A DNA stretch of 64,000 bases, taken from assembly GCA_016721465.1 (NCBI GenBank), contig JADKIA010000008.1, positions 248,001 to 312,000 of the forward strand, written 5' to 3'. The DNA is from Ideonella sp. (GTDB taxonomy: Bacteria; Pseudomonadota; Gammaproteobacteria; Burkholderiales; Burkholderiaceae_C). Under the pieces are notes generated by a model. The model had not been told where the DNA came from. It ran no database searches and was given only the letters and a program-made list of their open reading frames with translations. Shown piece after piece: positions 63,211 to 64,000 of the stretch. The position numbers were made by a program, and so were the translations under genes. Every line of letters starts with the position of its first letter. Within the stretch, counting starts at the first letter, position 1.

Positions 63211-64000
63211 TCACATCGGCCAGCGCAGCGCGTCGCCGCGCAACAGCTCCCAGGCGCGCGCCAGCTGCATCACGCCGAGATCGTCGTGCCGGTGTCCAGC
63301 GATCTGCAGACCGATGGGCAGCCCGGCCCGGGTGAAGCCACAGTGGATCGACGCGGCCGGCTGCTCGCTCATGTTGTAGGGCAGGGTGAAGGCGATGTGC
63401 TCGAAGGGACGCGCGGCATCGTTGCTGGGGCTGGCCCATTCGGCCGGGTAGCTGGGCTCGGGGGCGGTGGGCGAGAGCACGAAGTCAAAGGGCTGGCAAG
63501 CGGCCACGGCCGCCTCGCGCAGCGCGCCCATCTGGCTGTAGCCGCTGAACACCTCGGCCGCGGTGAGCGTGGCGCCGGTGGCCACCCAGTCGCGGATGTA
63601 GGGCAGCACCTTCTGCTGGCGCTCCAGCGGCAGCGCACTCATGTCCAGGTAACTGCGCATGCGCCAGAAGCGGTCCATGCCATCGGCCATCTCGCGCGTG
63701 CAGAAGGCCGGGACGCGCTCGACGATGGCGCCGGCGGCCTCGAATCTTCGCGCAGCGGCCTCCACCGCGGCGCGGGTCTCGGGCTCGACCGGGGTGCCCC
63801 AGCCGGCGTCCAGGTGCAGGCCGAGCTTCAGGCCGCGCAGGTCGCGGTCCAGCTGCAACCAGGGAATGCCCTGGTAGGGCAGGCTCATGGTGTCGCGCCA
63901 GTCGGGCCGGGTGAGCACGGTCATCAGCCAGGCGGCGTCGCGCACGTCGCGCGTCATGGGCCCGGCCACGCGGCCGGCGTAGGGCGGCTTGATGGGGATG
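63211..64000 (-). CDS. Amidase (amidase signature family), N-terminus off the window
   Basis: The visible C-terminal 262 codons run past the right edge; the first visible residues are IPIKPPYAGRVAGPMTRDVRDAAWL minus the first few, which is the region just after the catalytic Ser-Ser-Lys core. YNMSEQPAASIHCGFTRAGLPIGLQ is the C-terminal amidase signature block (cut here to key residues). The family hydrolyses amides such as Glu-tRNA(Gln) precursors, acylamides or aliphatic amides; the specific substrate is not clear from this part. Confidence 0.9.
   Translation of the reverse strand, partial: IPIKPPYAGRVAGPMTRDVRDAAWLMTVLTRPDWRDTMSLPYQGIPWLQLDRDLRGLKLGLHLDAGWGTPVEPETRAAVEAAARRFEAAGAIVERVPAFCTREMADGMDRFWRMRSYLDMSALPLERQQKVLPYIRDWVATGATLTAAEVFSGYSQMGALREAAVAACQPFDFVLSPTAPEPSYPAEWASPSNDAARPFEHIAFTLPYNMSEQPAASIHCGFTRAGLPIGLQIAGHRHDDLGVMQLARAWELLRGDALRWPM

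Noticed and set aside
61449..63335. Long plus-strand frame opposite recG
   Set aside because: No family resemblance; recG on the minus strand has all helicase motifs.

Overview
This window is a 64 kb stretch of high-GC, gene-dense chromosome. The gene families, the tight spacing with many ATGA stop/start overlaps, and neighbourhoods such as mnmG-rsmG-parA/parB, rsmI-yraN-diaA-dolP and oxyR-recG all point to a betaproteobacterium of the order Burkholderiales (Comamonadaceae or the Rubrivivax/Leptothrix side). I see no rRNA, tRNA, CRISPR array, insertion sequence or prophage. Both ends cut genes: a molybdenum hydroxylase large subunit on the left and an amidase on the right.

Left third (1-20.9 kb): an IorAB-type molybdenum hydroxylase pair, an esterase, exported Tim44-like and TPR proteins, an NnrU-family membrane protein, a YedK/HMCES abasic-site protein, and a three-gene ABC exporter operon with an exported DUF3299 protein whose permease has His/Asp-rich loops. 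Then come pirin, a winged-helix plus nuclease-fold protein, a thioredoxin-fold TPR protein, a glutathione transferase, a glutaredoxin-fold protein with no cysteine at all, a hydrolase coupled to a NatAB-like ABC exporter, a LuxR solo, and a Crp-type regulator with a CRP-like operator in front of a DUF2892 gene.

Middle (20.9-34 kb): the chromosome-partition region. mnmG, rsmG, parA and parB lie on the plus strand, but parA and parB are about 3 kb apart with a reversed argC and other genes between them. parS-like palindromes sit inside mnmG and rsmG. Next is the prkA-yeaH-spoVR stress/starvation operon, preceded by a 16/17 match to the sigma-54 promoter consensus and a long upstream inverted repeat.

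Right half (34-64 kb): amino-acid and cofactor metabolism (FAD oxidase, cobalamin adenosyltransferase, DAHP synthase, threonine deaminase, glutamate dehydrogenase, proC, ubiA, psuG), the tldD protease, the rsmI/yraN/diaA/dolP group, pilT-pilU twitching ATPases, prfC, oxyR and recG. The DAHP synthase gene is preceded by what looks like a complete transcription attenuator: a 25-codon leader peptide with an FFFAYFW run, an antiterminator and an intrinsic terminator that share one strand.

Six copies of a roughly 75 bp GC-rich repeat lie at gene junctions between 30 and 56 kb. Its stems show compensatory base changes between copies, which indicates that the hairpins are conserved.
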